Origin: an uncultured Ignavibacteriota bacterium
Lineage (GTDB): Bacteria; Bacteroidota; Ignavibacteria; UBA10030; UBA8401
Length of the DNA: 15,439 nt
Direction: 5' to 3'
NCBI GenBank assembly: GCA_903907305.1
Contig: CAIVNT010000658.1
Location: forward strand, 1 to 15,439
The position numbers were made by a program, and so were the translations under genes. The notes under the pieces are model-generated. The model was given only the letters and a program-made list of their open reading frames with translations. It searched no databases and was not told the origin of the DNA. Below are positions 6,657-15,087 of the stretch, piece after piece (the first letter of the stretch is position 1; every line of letters starts with the position of its first letter).

Positions 6657-6704
6657 ATGTCAGCCACCGTGGTTGCAGAGCAAATTGTGCTTGGTGTCTG
6701 ACAT
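6657..6704. other. 48-base imperfect hairpin upstream of moxR
   Basis: ATGTCAG (6657-6663) pairs with CTGACAT (6698-6704). After one C/T mismatch, CACC (6665-6668) pairs with GGTG (6693-6696), enclosing a 24-base internal region that contains smaller TTGC/GCAA complementarity. It ends about 16 bases before the moxR Shine-Dalgarno, so it may be a structured leader. Read on the minus strand the stem is followed directly by TTTTTATTTAT, so it could instead be a minus-strand terminator blocking antisense transcription. A TATAAA at 6646-6651 could be a -10 box, but I see no good -35. Confidence 0.5.
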
Positions 6705-6728
6705 CTTGATTTTAAATTCGGAGGAAGA

Positions 6729-7718
6729 ATGAACTACGACATCAAAGCGATCAACGAAAAGATCCAAAAAGAGAGTGCTTTCGTTGACCTTTTGACGATG
6801 GAAATCAACAAAGTGATCATTGGTCAAAAGCATATGGTCGAACGACTGCTGATCGGCCTGCTTGCTAATGGACATATCCTGCTCGAAGGCGTTCCCGGTC
6901 TTGCAAAGACCCTTGCGATCAAAACGCTCTCATCCGCCATCGATGCAAAATTCCAGCGCATCCAGTTCACGCCCGATCTGCTGCCGGCGGACTTGGTTGG
7001 AACACTCATCTATAATCAGAAGGACGGAAAGTTCCAAACAAAAAAAGGACCGATCTTTTCCAACTTCATCCTTGCGGACGAGATCAACCGTTCGCCCGCC
7101 AAAGTGCAGAGTGCTCTTCTCGAAGCGATGCAGGAACGTCAGGTGACCATCGGTGAAGAAACTTTCAAACTTGATGAACCGTTCCTTGTGATGGCAACGC
7201 AGAACCCGATCGAACAGGAAGGTACCTATCCGCTTCCTGAAGCTCAGGTGGATCGTTTCATGCTGAAGATCAAGATCGGCTATCCGACCAAAGAGGATGA
7301 ACTGCTCATTATGCGGCAGAATGTTACCGGAAAGAATGCCGCCGTTCAACAAGTCGTCTCCGCAAAAGAAATATTGAAGGCACGCTCCTCGATGCAGGAG
7401 ATCTACATGGACGAAAAGATCGAGCGCTACATCCTCGACATCGTTTTCGCAACACGAAATCCAAAAGATGCGCAACTCCCGAATCTCGTCAACCTCATCA
7501 ACTACGGTGCTTCGCCGCGCGCAACCATCTCACTTGCGTTGGCGTCGAAAGCGTATGCGTTCATCAAACGCCGCGGTTATGTCATTCCTGAGGATGTTCG
7601 TGCCGTCGCGATGGATGTGATGCGTCATCGTATCGGTGTCACCTACGAAGCCGAAGCCGAAGAAGTGACATCAGAGACGATCGTGCAGGAAATTTTAAAT
7701 AAAGTTGAAGTTCCGTAG
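6729..7718 (+). CDS. moxR: MoxR-family AAA+ ATPase of the bat operon
   Basis: This cytoplasmic AAA+ ATPase is thought to act as a chaperone for partner VWA proteins encoded beside it. Visible are Walker A GVPGLAKT (54-61), Walker B LADEINR with Asp117-Glu118, the sensor region MATQNP and the MoxR-typical ALLEAMQERQVTIG. The length of 329 residues is normal. GGAGGA a few bases before the ATG makes 6729 a secure start. It is the first gene of an eight-gene co-directional cluster followed by a DUF58 protein and VWA/TPR membrane proteins, the standard moxR-bat arrangement known from Bacteroidota, where it was linked to aerotolerance. The biochemical target is not established. Confidence 0.95.
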   Translation: MNYDIKAINEKIQKESAFVDLLTMEINKVIIGQKHMVERLLIGLLANGHILLEGVPGLAKTLAIKTLSSAIDAKFQRIQFTPDLLPADLVGTLIYNQKDGKFQTKKGPIFSNFILADEINRSPAKVQSALLEAMQERQVTIGEETFKLDEPFLVMATQNPIEQEGTYPLPEAQVDRFMLKIKIGYPTKEDELLIMRQNVTGKNAAVQQVVSAKEILKARSSMQEIYMDEKIERYILDIVFATRNPKDAQLPNLVNLINYGASPRATISLALASKAYAFIKRRGYVIPEDVRAVAMDVMRHRIGVTYEAEAEEVTSETIVQEILNKVEVP

Positions 7719-7777
7719 AACAGTAGTAATTTTTCAACTTCGCAATTTTCAAATTTCACAATCACAAAATTGTTTCC

Positions 7778-8653
7778 ATGACAACCGCCGAGCTCCTGAA
7801 AAAAGTACGCCAAGTCGAGATCAAGACCCGCGGTATGGTGAATCAGGTCTTTTCCGGCGAATACCACTCCGTCTTTAAAGGGCGGGGAATGGAATTCTCC
7901 GAAGTCCGTGAATATACCTATGGTGATGATATCCGCAAGATCGACTGGAACGTAACAGCACGCGCCAATAAACCGTTCATCAAGATCTTTGAAGAAGAAC
8001 GGGAATTGACCGTAATGCTGGTGGTTGATGTGAGCCGGTCAGGACAATTCGGAACTGCTGAATCCACCAAGATGGAGATCGCAACAGAGATCTGTGCTGT
8101 GCTTGCATTCTCCGCTATCCGCAATAACGACAAGGTGGGACTGATCATGTTCTCCGGTGAGGTGGAAAAATTCATCGCTCCGAACAAAGGGAAGTCGCAC
8201 ATTCTCCGCATCGTCCGCGAACTGCTCTCGTATCAGCCGAAAGGGACTGGCACAAATATCAGCGGCGCGCTGAAGTATCTGAACAATGTCATCAAAAAAC
8301 GTTCCATCAGTTTTGTGCTCTCAGATTTCATCGATACGGATTATGACAACGCACTTCGTATCGTCAGTAAACGCCACGATGTGATCGCAGTGACGATGAA
8401 CGATCCGCGAGAGCGCGAACTGCCGAAAGTCGGATTGATCAAGATGAAAGATGCCGAGACCGGTCAGGAACGGTGGATCGATACAAGCGATTCCAACATC
8501 CGTCAATCATTTACACACTACTGGCGCAAACATGACGAGCAGATGAAGAAAGCGTTTCTCTCCACCAAAGTGGACCGGATCACGATCGAAACGCACAAAC
8601 CGTATCTCCGTCCATTAGTGGATTTCTTTAAGATGAGAGAATCAAGGGTGTAA
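7778..8653 (+). CDS. DUF58 domain protein (VWA-like), MoxR partner
   Basis: This is a soluble 291-residue DUF58 protein. The family core is seen at about 35-57 (GRGMEF, then REYTYGDD and RKIDW). It is followed by a von Willebrand A-like region with a metal-site motif, DVSRS (Asp84, Ser86, Ser88). There is no signal peptide or membrane helix, so it should lie in the cytoplasm with MoxR. The gene follows moxR after 59 bases and its stop overlaps the next start (TAATG). No Shine-Dalgarno precedes the ATG at 7778; the AT-rich spacer instead contains a 7-bp inverted repeat (CAATTTT 7743-7749, AAAATTG 7766-7772) close to the start. The role is inferred from conserved linkage: DUF58 proteins almost always accompany MoxR ATPases. 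Confidence 0.92.
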   Translation: MTTAELLKKVRQVEIKTRGMVNQVFSGEYHSVFKGRGMEFSEVREYTYGDDIRKIDWNVTARANKPFIKIFEEERELTVMLVVDVSRSGQFGTAESTKMEIATEICAVLAFSAIRNNDKVGLIMFSGEVEKFIAPNKGKSHILRIVRELLSYQPKGTGTNISGALKYLNNVIKKRSISFVLSDFIDTDYDNALRIVSKRHDVIAVTMNDPRERELPKVGLIKMKDAETGQERWIDTSDSNIRQSFTHYWRKHDEQMKKAFLSTKVDRITIETHKPYLRPLVDFFKMRESRV

Positions 8654-9618
8654 TGGAAATGAAGACATTGATCCATCGGTTCATCGGTTCATTGCTGTTG
8701 ATTGGGATCGCATTCGCGCAGGATGTTTCCGTAACCGCGAGCGTTGATTCACAATCCGTTTCCATCGGGGATTGGATCCGCTATTCCGTTCAGGTAAAGT
8801 TTCCATCCTCCGTCTCTGTTGCCTTACCCGCATATAAAGATTCCATCGGATCATTCGATATTGTTCAACAGGATTCTCTGCAACGGACCGAATTGAACGG
8901 TGAAGTGGAGTTAAAGAAGAGTTTTGTGATCTCCCGTTATGACGCAGGCAGTTTCTATCTTCAGCCGTATATGGTCAGAATTAAAAAGTCCGACGGAACA
9001 ATTGATTCTGTTCTGTCCAACCCGATTCCTGTAGAGATCCGGGGAGTTGAGGTGGATACTTCCCAGACCATTAAAGATCTGAAACCGCCGATGACTGTTC
9101 CGATGTCCATGGAAGAGTTCGCTCTATATGTAGGGATTGTTCTGGCGTTGACCGGTATCGGATATGGCATATACTATTATATACAGAAGAAACGACGGAA
9201 CGCCGGTGATCCTGTTGAAGAACATAAACCGAATATCCCTCCGTATTTATTGGCGTTAATGCAGTTGGAGGAACTCGAAGCAAAACGGCTCTGGCAGGCT
9301 GGTGAGATCAAAGGATACTATAGCGAAGCAACGGAAATTATCCGCCGGTATTTTGAAGCTCGCTTCGGCATTATGGCACTGGAAATGACGACCGGCGAAG
9401 TGATGTTGCAATTGGAAAAATTCAAGATGGAAAAAAGAACATTTACGGCGATAGAAGAAATGCTTTCGAGTGCGGATCTGGTAAAATTTGCGAAACATCA
9501 GCCGGTCGCTTCGGAAAATGAACAAGTGATGGTCAACGCCCGCTCTATTGTAGAACAGACTAAACCGGTTGTGGAAACATCGACACCGGAGACAACTATT
9601 GTTCCCGAACATTCATAA
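8653..9618 (+). CDS. membrane-anchored BatD-like protein of the bat operon
   Basis: The protein has 321 residues. A signal peptide (1-22, ending AFA before Gln23) leads into a beta-rich extracytoplasmic region, then a membrane helix (about 157-179) followed by KKRR, and a cytoplasmic helical tail. The N-terminal pattern (VTASVDSQSVSIGDWIRYSV) resembles the opening of BatD at 12490 (KLTAGVDKNPVGADEQFTLEF). The cytoplasmic tails are also alike (see findings), so I read it as a short BatD paralogue, or the DUF4381-like member found at this place in many bat operons. It is translationally coupled to the DUF58 gene (TAATG). A start at 8659 is equally possible and changes only two residues. The exact function is unknown. 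Confidence 0.85.
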   Translation: MEMKTLIHRFIGSLLLIGIAFAQDVSVTASVDSQSVSIGDWIRYSVQVKFPSSVSVALPAYKDSIGSFDIVQQDSLQRTELNGEVELKKSFVISRYDAGSFYLQPYMVRIKKSDGTIDSVLSNPIPVEIRGVEVDTSQTIKDLKPPMTVPMSMEEFALYVGIVLALTGIGYGIYYYIQKKRRNAGDPVEEHKPNIPPYLLALMQLEELEAKRLWQAGEIKGYYSEATEIIRRYFEARFGIMALEMTTGEVMLQLEKFKMEKRTFTAIEEMLSSADLVKFAKHQPVASENEQVMVNARSIVEQTKPVVETSTPETTIVPEHS

Positions 9619-9641
9619 AATATTTGAACCCCCTGTGCCTC

Positions 9642-9660
9642 CCTGCCTGCGGCAGGCAGG
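9642..9660. repeat. 19-base palindromic repeat inside the bat operon
   Basis: CCTGCCTGC (9642-9650) and GCAGGCAGG (9652-9660) form a perfect 9-bp inverted repeat around a single G. It sits in the 60-base gap before batA, the longest gap in the operon after the first genes. No T tract follows, so it looks like a short interspersed palindrome rather than a terminator, though it could slow polymerase or protect mRNA ends. Confidence 0.7.
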
Positions 9661-9678
9661 TGTGGTGAATAAACTCTA

Positions 9679-10668
9679 ATGGATATCACCTTCGCAAATC
9701 CTGAGATTCTCTTTCTGCTCCTGCTCGTTCCCGGACTTGCCGTATGGTATTATTACCGTCTGTATGCAAAGGAAAGCGATGTGCGGTATTCTACGCTTGA
9801 ACCTTTCGCAATGGTCAAATACAGCACAAAGGAACGACTTCGTCACCTGCCGTTCATCTTGCGTATGACCGCTCTCGCTTTGGTCATTATTGCACTCGCA
9901 CGGCCTCAGACAACATCCAAAGGACAGAATGTCTATTCCGAAGGGATCGATATTGTTCTGGCGCTCGATATTTCCGGAAGCATGCTTGCCGAAGATTTTC
10001 AGCCGAATCGGATCGAAGCGGCGAAGAATGTTGCGCAGGATTTTATCAGCGGCAGAACAAATGACAGGATCGGTCTTGTGATCTTTTCCGGAGAAAGTTT
10101 TACGCAGTGTCCGTTGACGGTGGATTATGAGGTCCTGAAGACGCTCATTAAACCGCTGAAGAGCGGCATGATCGAGGATGGTACAGCGATCGGTCTCGGA
10201 CTCGCAAATGCGGTGAACCGTCTGCGCGAAAGCAAAGCGAAAAGTAAAGTGATCATTCTGCTGACGGACGGTGTGAATAACCGGGGTGAGATCGATCCGA
10301 TCTCCGCTGCCCAGATCGCACAATCCTACGGCATCCGTGTCTATACTGTCGGCGTCGGTACGATGGGCGAAGCACCATATCCCATGCAGACACCGTTCGG
10401 AGTCCGGTATCAAATGGTGCCCGTGGAGATCGATGAAAAAGTAATGTCCCAGATCGCCGAAATGACCGATGGAAAATATTTCCGTGCAACGGATAATAAG
10501 AAGCTGCGCGCCATCTATCAAGAGATTGACAAACTGGAGAAAACGCGGGTGGAAGTCCGTTCATACCGCCGATACACAGAATTATTCTATTCATTCATTG
10601 TTGCCGCTCTTTTTTTATTGATCGGCGATGTTGGTTTGTCCAATACCTGGCTGAGGAAGTTGCCGTAA
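9679..10668 (+). CDS. batA: von Willebrand A domain membrane protein BatA
   Basis: This 329-residue protein has two N-terminal membrane helices (about 9-26 and 58-74), a VWA domain, and a C-terminal helix near 300-317. The metal-ion-dependent adhesion site is complete: DISGS (Asp97, Ser99, Ser101), Thr169 and Asp197 (LLTDG). The family takes part in protein-protein contacts at the membrane and is thought to be remodelled by MoxR. No Shine-Dalgarno is evident before 9679. The next gene begins two bases after its stop, and the two proteins are clearly paralogous, with metal-site residues at the same positions. Confidence 0.93.
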   Translation: MDITFANPEILFLLLLVPGLAVWYYYRLYAKESDVRYSTLEPFAMVKYSTKERLRHLPFILRMTALALVIIALARPQTTSKGQNVYSEGIDIVLALDISGSMLAEDFQPNRIEAAKNVAQDFISGRTNDRIGLVIFSGESFTQCPLTVDYEVLKTLIKPLKSGMIEDGTAIGLGLANAVNRLRESKAKSKVIILLTDGVNNRGEIDPISAAQIAQSYGIRVYTVGVGTMGEAPYPMQTPFGVRYQMVPVEIDEKVMSQIAEMTDGKYFRATDNKKLRAIYQEIDKLEKTRVEVRSYRRYTELFYSFIVAALFLLIGDVGLSNTWLRKLP

Positions 10669-10669
10669 T

Positions 10670-11728
10670 ATGTTCAGATTTGCTCACCCTGATTATCTCT
10701 ATTTTCTGTTCGCAATTCCCGTAATGATTGCGCTCTTCATTGTTGTACGGCTGCAGAGTGCAAAAGCGAAACGGCTTTTCTCTTCTTCTGGATTGTTCAT
10801 CCGTCTAACGGAACAGCACAGCACGCGCAAGGGAGCTGTCAAAGCGGCACTGAATATCTCCGCGTTCGCCCTGCTCGTGATCGCTCTGGCAAATCCGCAG
10901 ATCGGTACTCGCATGGAAGATGTGAAGCAGGAAGGGGTGGACATGTACATCGCGCTCGATGTTTCCAAGTCTATGATGGCGGAGGACATCAAGCCGAACA
11001 GACTCGAGAAAGCAAAATACGAGATCAGCAATCTTATTGACCGTCTTGCCGGGGACAAGATCGGCGTCATCGTTTTCTCCGGTGAAGCATACACACAGTT
11101 TCCGCTGACGATCGATTATGCAGCGGCAGGACTTCTTTTGGATGTTGTCGATGTGGAATCCGTACCCAATCCCGGCACAGCGATCGGTTCCGCTATTGCT
11201 CAGTCGATGAAATCGTTCAATTTTGAGGAACGCTCATCCAAAGTGCTTGTGATCATGACCGACGGTGAGAACAATTCCGGTGATGCCATCGAACAGGCAA
11301 AATCTGCGGCAGAAAAAGGGGTTCGCATCTATACTATAGGACTCGGTTCGCCTTCCGGTGCTCCGATTCCCATCTATAATGCTTCAGGCCAGTCGGTGGA
11401 TTTCAAACGGGACCGTTCCGGTAATATCGTGCTGACAAAGCTGGATGAGAATTCACTGCAGGAAATTGCATCGATTGGAAAAGGGCAATACTTTCGTGCA
11501 ACAAATGCGCAGGATGAACTTGATGCCATCTACAAGGATATCAACACTCTGGAAAAACGGGAATTCGGTGCGAAACAATTCACGGAATTCGATGACAAAT
11601 TCCAGTATTTTCTCGTTGTTGCATTAGTGCTGCTGCTCATCGAAGTGATCCTCTCGGACAAGAAAACAGAGTGGCTGGCTCAGATCAATCCCTTTAGAGG
11701 ATTGCTCGGTTCGGAGAAATTGAAATGA
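10670..11728 (+). CDS. batB: von Willebrand A domain membrane protein BatB
   Basis: This second VWA protein of the operon has 352 residues and the same layout as BatA: helices at about 9-26 and 58-74, DVSKS metal site (Asp97, Ser99, Ser101), Thr170 and Asp198 (IMTDG), and a C-terminal helix near 305-322. It also shares the motifs AEDxxPNR and FSGExxTQ with BatA. GAGGAAG at 10653-10659, inside the end of batA, serves as ribosome site. Its TGA overlaps the batC ATG (ATGA). The pair probably forms a membrane complex with BatC, BatD and BatE. Confidence 0.93.
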   Translation: MFRFAHPDYLYFLFAIPVMIALFIVVRLQSAKAKRLFSSSGLFIRLTEQHSTRKGAVKAALNISAFALLVIALANPQIGTRMEDVKQEGVDMYIALDVSKSMMAEDIKPNRLEKAKYEISNLIDRLAGDKIGVIVFSGEAYTQFPLTIDYAAAGLLLDVVDVESVPNPGTAIGSAIAQSMKSFNFEERSSKVLVIMTDGENNSGDAIEQAKSAAEKGVRIYTIGLGSPSGAPIPIYNASGQSVDFKRDRSGNIVLTKLDENSLQEIASIGKGQYFRATNAQDELDAIYKDINTLEKREFGAKQFTEFDDKFQYFLVVALVLLLIEVILSDKKTEWLAQINPFRGLLGSEKLK

Positions 11729-12477
11729 AAAAAGATCAAACGATATATGGCCGCCGTGAAGAGTCCCGTTCTTTGAAACGGCGAAAAAATATTCTGATGT
11801 TCATTATTCTCTTTCCCGGGATTGGCGTCTGGAATATCTCTTATGCGCAATCGATCCGTTCGTTGGTGAACAATGGAAATGAATTGTACGAAAAGAAACA
11901 ATTTTCGGATGCGGAGGCGGAGTATAAGAAGTCCCTTGAAAAAGAGAAGGATCTGATGGAGGGGACGTATAATCTTGGGAATGCGGTTCTGAAACAACAG
12001 CGGTTTGATGAAGCTATTCAGAATTATCAACAGGCGTTAGGCAAAACGGCCGATAAAACGATACAGTCAAAGATTCATTATAACATCGGGAATTCGTATT
12101 TTGAAGGAAAGCAGTATCAGGAAAGCATCAATTCATATAAGCGTGCATTGAAACTCAATCCGAATGACGAGGATGCGAAATACAATCTTTCCTATGCCGC
12201 ACGCATGATGAAAGAACAGCAGAAACAACAACAGCAACAACAGAAGAACGACAAGAATAAGAAACAGGATAAGAAGGAACAGCAGAAGCAGGATCAACAA
12301 CAGCAAAAAAAGGATCAGCAGAAGCAAGACCAGCAGCAACAGCAGCAACAACAAAAAGAGATGTCCAAAAAAGAAGCGGAACGGATCCTTGAAGCGCTGA
12401 AGAATGATGAAAAGAATACACAGAAGAAGGTGCGAAAAAAAGCGCCTGTCCGTATGAATGTTGAAAAAGACTGGTAA
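11725..12477 (+). CDS. batC: TPR protein BatC with Gln/Lys-rich C-terminal tract
   Basis: This is a 250-residue protein. A basic N-terminus and a hydrophobic stretch (22-36) end at SYA before Gln42, a signal peptide with a long n-region. Three TPR units follow (about 45-160), with the typical YNLGNAVL..QRFDEAIQNYQQAL and YNIGNSYFEGKQYQESINSY patterns. From 165 to 211 the chain is almost entirely Gln, Lys and Asp, with a run of eight Gln at 203-210. The end is lysine-rich and helical (KKEAERILEALKNDEKN). TPR proteins are scaffolds, probably linking the BatA/BatB VWA proteins to BatD/BatE. GGAG at 11713-11716 supports the start, which overlaps the batB stop. Confidence 0.9.
   Translation: MKKDQTIYGRREESRSLKRRKNILMFIILFPGIGVWNISYAQSIRSLVNNGNELYEKKQFSDAEAEYKKSLEKEKDLMEGTYNLGNAVLKQQRFDEAIQNYQQALGKTADKTIQSKIHYNIGNSYFEGKQYQESINSYKRALKLNPNDEDAKYNLSYAARMMKEQQKQQQQQQKNDKNKKQDKKEQQKQDQQQQKKDQQKQDQQQQQQQQKEMSKKEAERILEALKNDEKNTQKKVRKKAPVRMNVEKDW
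12217..12357 (+). repeat. low-complexity Gln/Lys codon tract inside batC
   Basis: A run of CAG, CAA, AAG and GAC codons encodes residues 165-211 of BatC. The DNA is imperfect CAR-repeat sequence that could vary in length by slippage. It is compositionally unlike the flanking gene but stays in frame throughout. Confidence 0.8.
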
Positions 12478-12489
12478 CACTCAATCCAA

Positions 12490-14316
12490 ATGAATCTCAT
12501 AAGACTATATACGATCATTGTTCTGACCTTCGTTCTCTCCGTATTGACGGCAGCGCAGGATGCGAAACTCACGGCGGGTGTCGATAAGAATCCTGTTGGT
12601 GCAGATGAACAGTTTACACTGGAATTTACGATCTCAACTTCCGGTGCAAGTGCCCGAAATTTGAAACTGCCGGACCTGAGTAAATTCCTCATCCTCTCCG
12701 GACCGAACCAATCCACCAGTATGCAGATCATCAATGGGACGGTCACTTCATCCCAATCCTACAGCTATGTACTGCAGCCGCGTGAAGCAGGGAAGGTGAC
12801 CATCGGTCCCGCAACAGTTGAGGTGGGAGGAAATCAGTTCAGATCGAATGCGATCGATATGAGCGTAACGAAAGCATCCGGTCAAAAGAAACCGCAGGCT
12901 CAGACACAGCAGAATGAAACGGTCGATATCGGGGACAATCTTTTTATCCGTGCCGTCATCGATAGAGCAAGAGTCTATCAAGGCGAACAGGTGCTCGTGC
13001 AGTTCAAACTCTATACACGCCTCGATCTTGCCGACGTCAGTATCGACAAACTTCCTTCGATGACCTCTTTTTGGAGCGAGGAATTCCCGTTTCAGCCGAA
13101 CATCAATTGGGTAGTGGAAGTGATCAACGGAAAACAATACAAGGTCGGCGTCATCCGTAAGACCGCATTGTTCCCGACTTCCAGCGGAAATCTTGAGATA
13201 CAGCCGCTTGAAATGACCTGCAAGGTACGGATTCCGCGAAGCAGGCAGAGTAAGGATCTCTTCGATCAGTTCTTCAACGATCCGTTCTTCGGAATGGCTC
13301 GTCTTGCCGATGTGAAAATCAAAAGTAATGCCGTGAAGATCACCGTGCTCCCTCTGCCCACGAATCCTGTTCCTGAATCATTCCAGGGAGCGGTCGGTAA
13401 ATTCTCGCTGAAAGCGGATGTGAACAAGCACCGTTCAAAGACGAATGAACCGATCACATTGAAGGCGGTCATCAGCGGCACAGGGAACGTAAAGATCCTT
13501 GAAGCACCGAAATTGAAACTTCCGAGCGACTTTGAACAATATGATCCGAAGGTGAAGGAAGAGATCGAACGGACCGGTGCACTCATCAATGGTACAAAGA
13601 CATTCGAGTGGCTTATCGTTCCGCGGTATCCCGGTGAGAAGAAGATCCCGGCGATGGAATTCTCCTATTTCGATGCAAGTCAGCATCGTTATATTACGCT
13701 CAAGACGAACGAATTCAACGTATTCGTTGAAAAAGGGAGTGCAGAAGCGCCGCAGAGTGCTTCCGGAATTTCCAAAGAGGATGTCAAACTGTTGAACCAG
13801 GATATTCGTTTTATTAAAACAGATGCAGGTTCCTTCCGCGAGAAGAACAGCGAATTGATCGAGCCGACATCTGCCGTGTTAATGACGGTCATTCCTTTCG
13901 GCGCATTCATTACGCTGCTGTTCTACCGTAAGAAAGCACTGGCGGAAATGTCCGATGTCGTTTCCTTCCGTTCACGGAAAGCGCTGAAGATCGCCGCAAA
14001 GAAATTAGCGAATGCAAAAGTGCTTCTCACGGCGAACAAACCGGATGAGTTCTATGCGGAAGTCTCCACGGCAATGTGGCAGTATGTGTCGGATAAACTG
14101 GCGATCGACCGGGCGGAACTTTCCGTGGATAATGTCACGCAGCAATTGCAGGAAAAGAAAGTCTCGGAAGAACTGACCGAAAAGATCAAAGCATTATTGG
14201 AATCGTGTGAGTTCGCACGCTTCGCTCCCGGCAGTTCTTCGCAGGAGGAAAAGAATAAGATGTACGAAATGGCAAGCAGCATCATTGTTGCAGCGGAACG
14301 GGAGCTGATACGATGA
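12490..14316 (+). CDS. batD: BatD, large membrane-anchored beta-domain protein
   Basis: This 608-residue BatD protein has a signal peptide (1-22, TAA before Gln23). A long extracytoplasmic part of repeated beta-sandwich-like segments follows, opening with KLTAGVDKNPVGADEQFTL and continuing with YQGEQVLVQFKLYTR and SFQGAVGKFSLKADV. A single membrane helix (about 462-480) precedes RKK and a helical cytoplasmic tail (about 490-608). The length and order agree with BatD proteins of Bacteroidota. It lies 12 bases after batC with no clear Shine-Dalgarno and overlaps batE by four bases (ATGA). It probably presents the complex to the periplasm, with the tail facing MoxR/DUF58 (inference). Confidence 0.93.
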   Translation: MNLIRLYTIIVLTFVLSVLTAAQDAKLTAGVDKNPVGADEQFTLEFTISTSGASARNLKLPDLSKFLILSGPNQSTSMQIINGTVTSSQSYSYVLQPREAGKVTIGPATVEVGGNQFRSNAIDMSVTKASGQKKPQAQTQQNETVDIGDNLFIRAVIDRARVYQGEQVLVQFKLYTRLDLADVSIDKLPSMTSFWSEEFPFQPNINWVVEVINGKQYKVGVIRKTALFPTSSGNLEIQPLEMTCKVRIPRSRQSKDLFDQFFNDPFFGMARLADVKIKSNAVKITVLPLPTNPVPESFQGAVGKFSLKADVNKHRSKTNEPITLKAVISGTGNVKILEAPKLKLPSDFEQYDPKVKEEIERTGALINGTKTFEWLIVPRYPGEKKIPAMEFSYFDASQHRYITLKTNEFNVFVEKGSAEAPQSASGISKEDVKLLNQDIRFIKTDAGSFREKNSELIEPTSAVLMTVIPFGAFITLLFYRKKALAEMSDVVSFRSRKALKIAAKKLANAKVLLTANKPDEFYAEVSTAMWQYVSDKLAIDRAELSVDNVTQQLQEKKVSEELTEKIKALLESCEFARFAPGSSSQEEKNKMYEMASSIIVAAERELIR

Positions 14317-15074
14317 GAACAATGTTTCTTTCTTTGATCTTACTCTGTGCGTCACCGTTCATCGCAGCACAGAACGAAGAGCTCTCTTCGATCTTTGAGG
14401 ATGCCAATCGTCTCTATCTTGAACAAAAGTTCGATGCGGCCGCTTCGCGGTATGACGCGATCATCAAGAACGGATTTGAGAACGGTGAGGTCTATTTCAA
14501 TCTTGGTAATGCATATTACAAATCCGGAAAACTGCAGAATGCCATTATCAGCTATGAACGTGCCCGAAAATTCATTCCGAATGATGATGATCTGAATTTT
14601 AACATCCAATTGGTGAATCTTCAGCTTCAGGATAAGATCGAAGCGATCCCAGAGCTCTTCATCTACCGGTGGATGGACTCTCTGCTGACATTCTTCACCC
14701 GCGAGACGATGGTGTGGCTCATGTATGCACTGTTCCTGCTCGCGATCGTTTCATTCTCATACTTCCTCTTTGCCGAAACGTACGAGCACCGACGCTATTC
14801 GCTCATGTCTGGAATGGTCTGTTCATTACTGCTGGCGGCAGGTGTCGCGAATTTTGTCATCCAGTCTGTTCGCGAGTCGAATTCCGAGTTTGCCGTGGTA
14901 ATGACCGATGTTGCGAATATCAAATCTGCTCCGGACAGTAAAGGGAACGATCTCTTTGTGATCCATCGCGGATTAAAAGTACAGGTGCTGGATAATGTGA
15001 ATAAGTGGTTCAAGATCCGTCTTGCGGACGGCAAGGTCGGTTGGATACCTGAGAAAGAGATCGAAACGATCTGA
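14313..15074 (+). CDS. batE: BatE, TPR membrane protein with C-terminal SH3-like domain
   Basis: This 253-residue protein has a signal peptide (1-19, IAA before Gln20), two TPR units (about 24-110; YFNLGNAYYKSGKLQNAIISY is typical), two membrane helices (about 134-153 and 163-185) and a C-terminal bacterial SH3-like domain (about 190-253, with ANIKSAPDS and KWFKIRLADGKVGWI). This combination is the known BatE layout. SH3b domains often bind peptides or cell-wall material. GGAG at 14301-14304 and the overlap with the batD stop support the start. It is the last clear member of the operon. No terminator is visible before the next gene. Confidence 0.92.
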   Translation: MRTMFLSLILLCASPFIAAQNEELSSIFEDANRLYLEQKFDAAASRYDAIIKNGFENGEVYFNLGNAYYKSGKLQNAIISYERARKFIPNDDDLNFNIQLVNLQLQDKIEAIPELFIYRWMDSLLTFFTRETMVWLMYALFLLAIVSFSYFLFAETYEHRRYSLMSGMVCSLLLAAGVANFVIQSVRESNSEFAVVMTDVANIKSAPDSKGNDLFVIHRGLKVQVLDNVNKWFKIRLADGKVGWIPEKEIETI

Positions 15075-15087
15075 ACGGAGAAGCGCA

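Noticed and set aside
9676..10521. Open frame of 281 codons on the minus strand
   Set aside because: It is antisense to batA, which has a complete VWA metal site; the minus frame has no motif.
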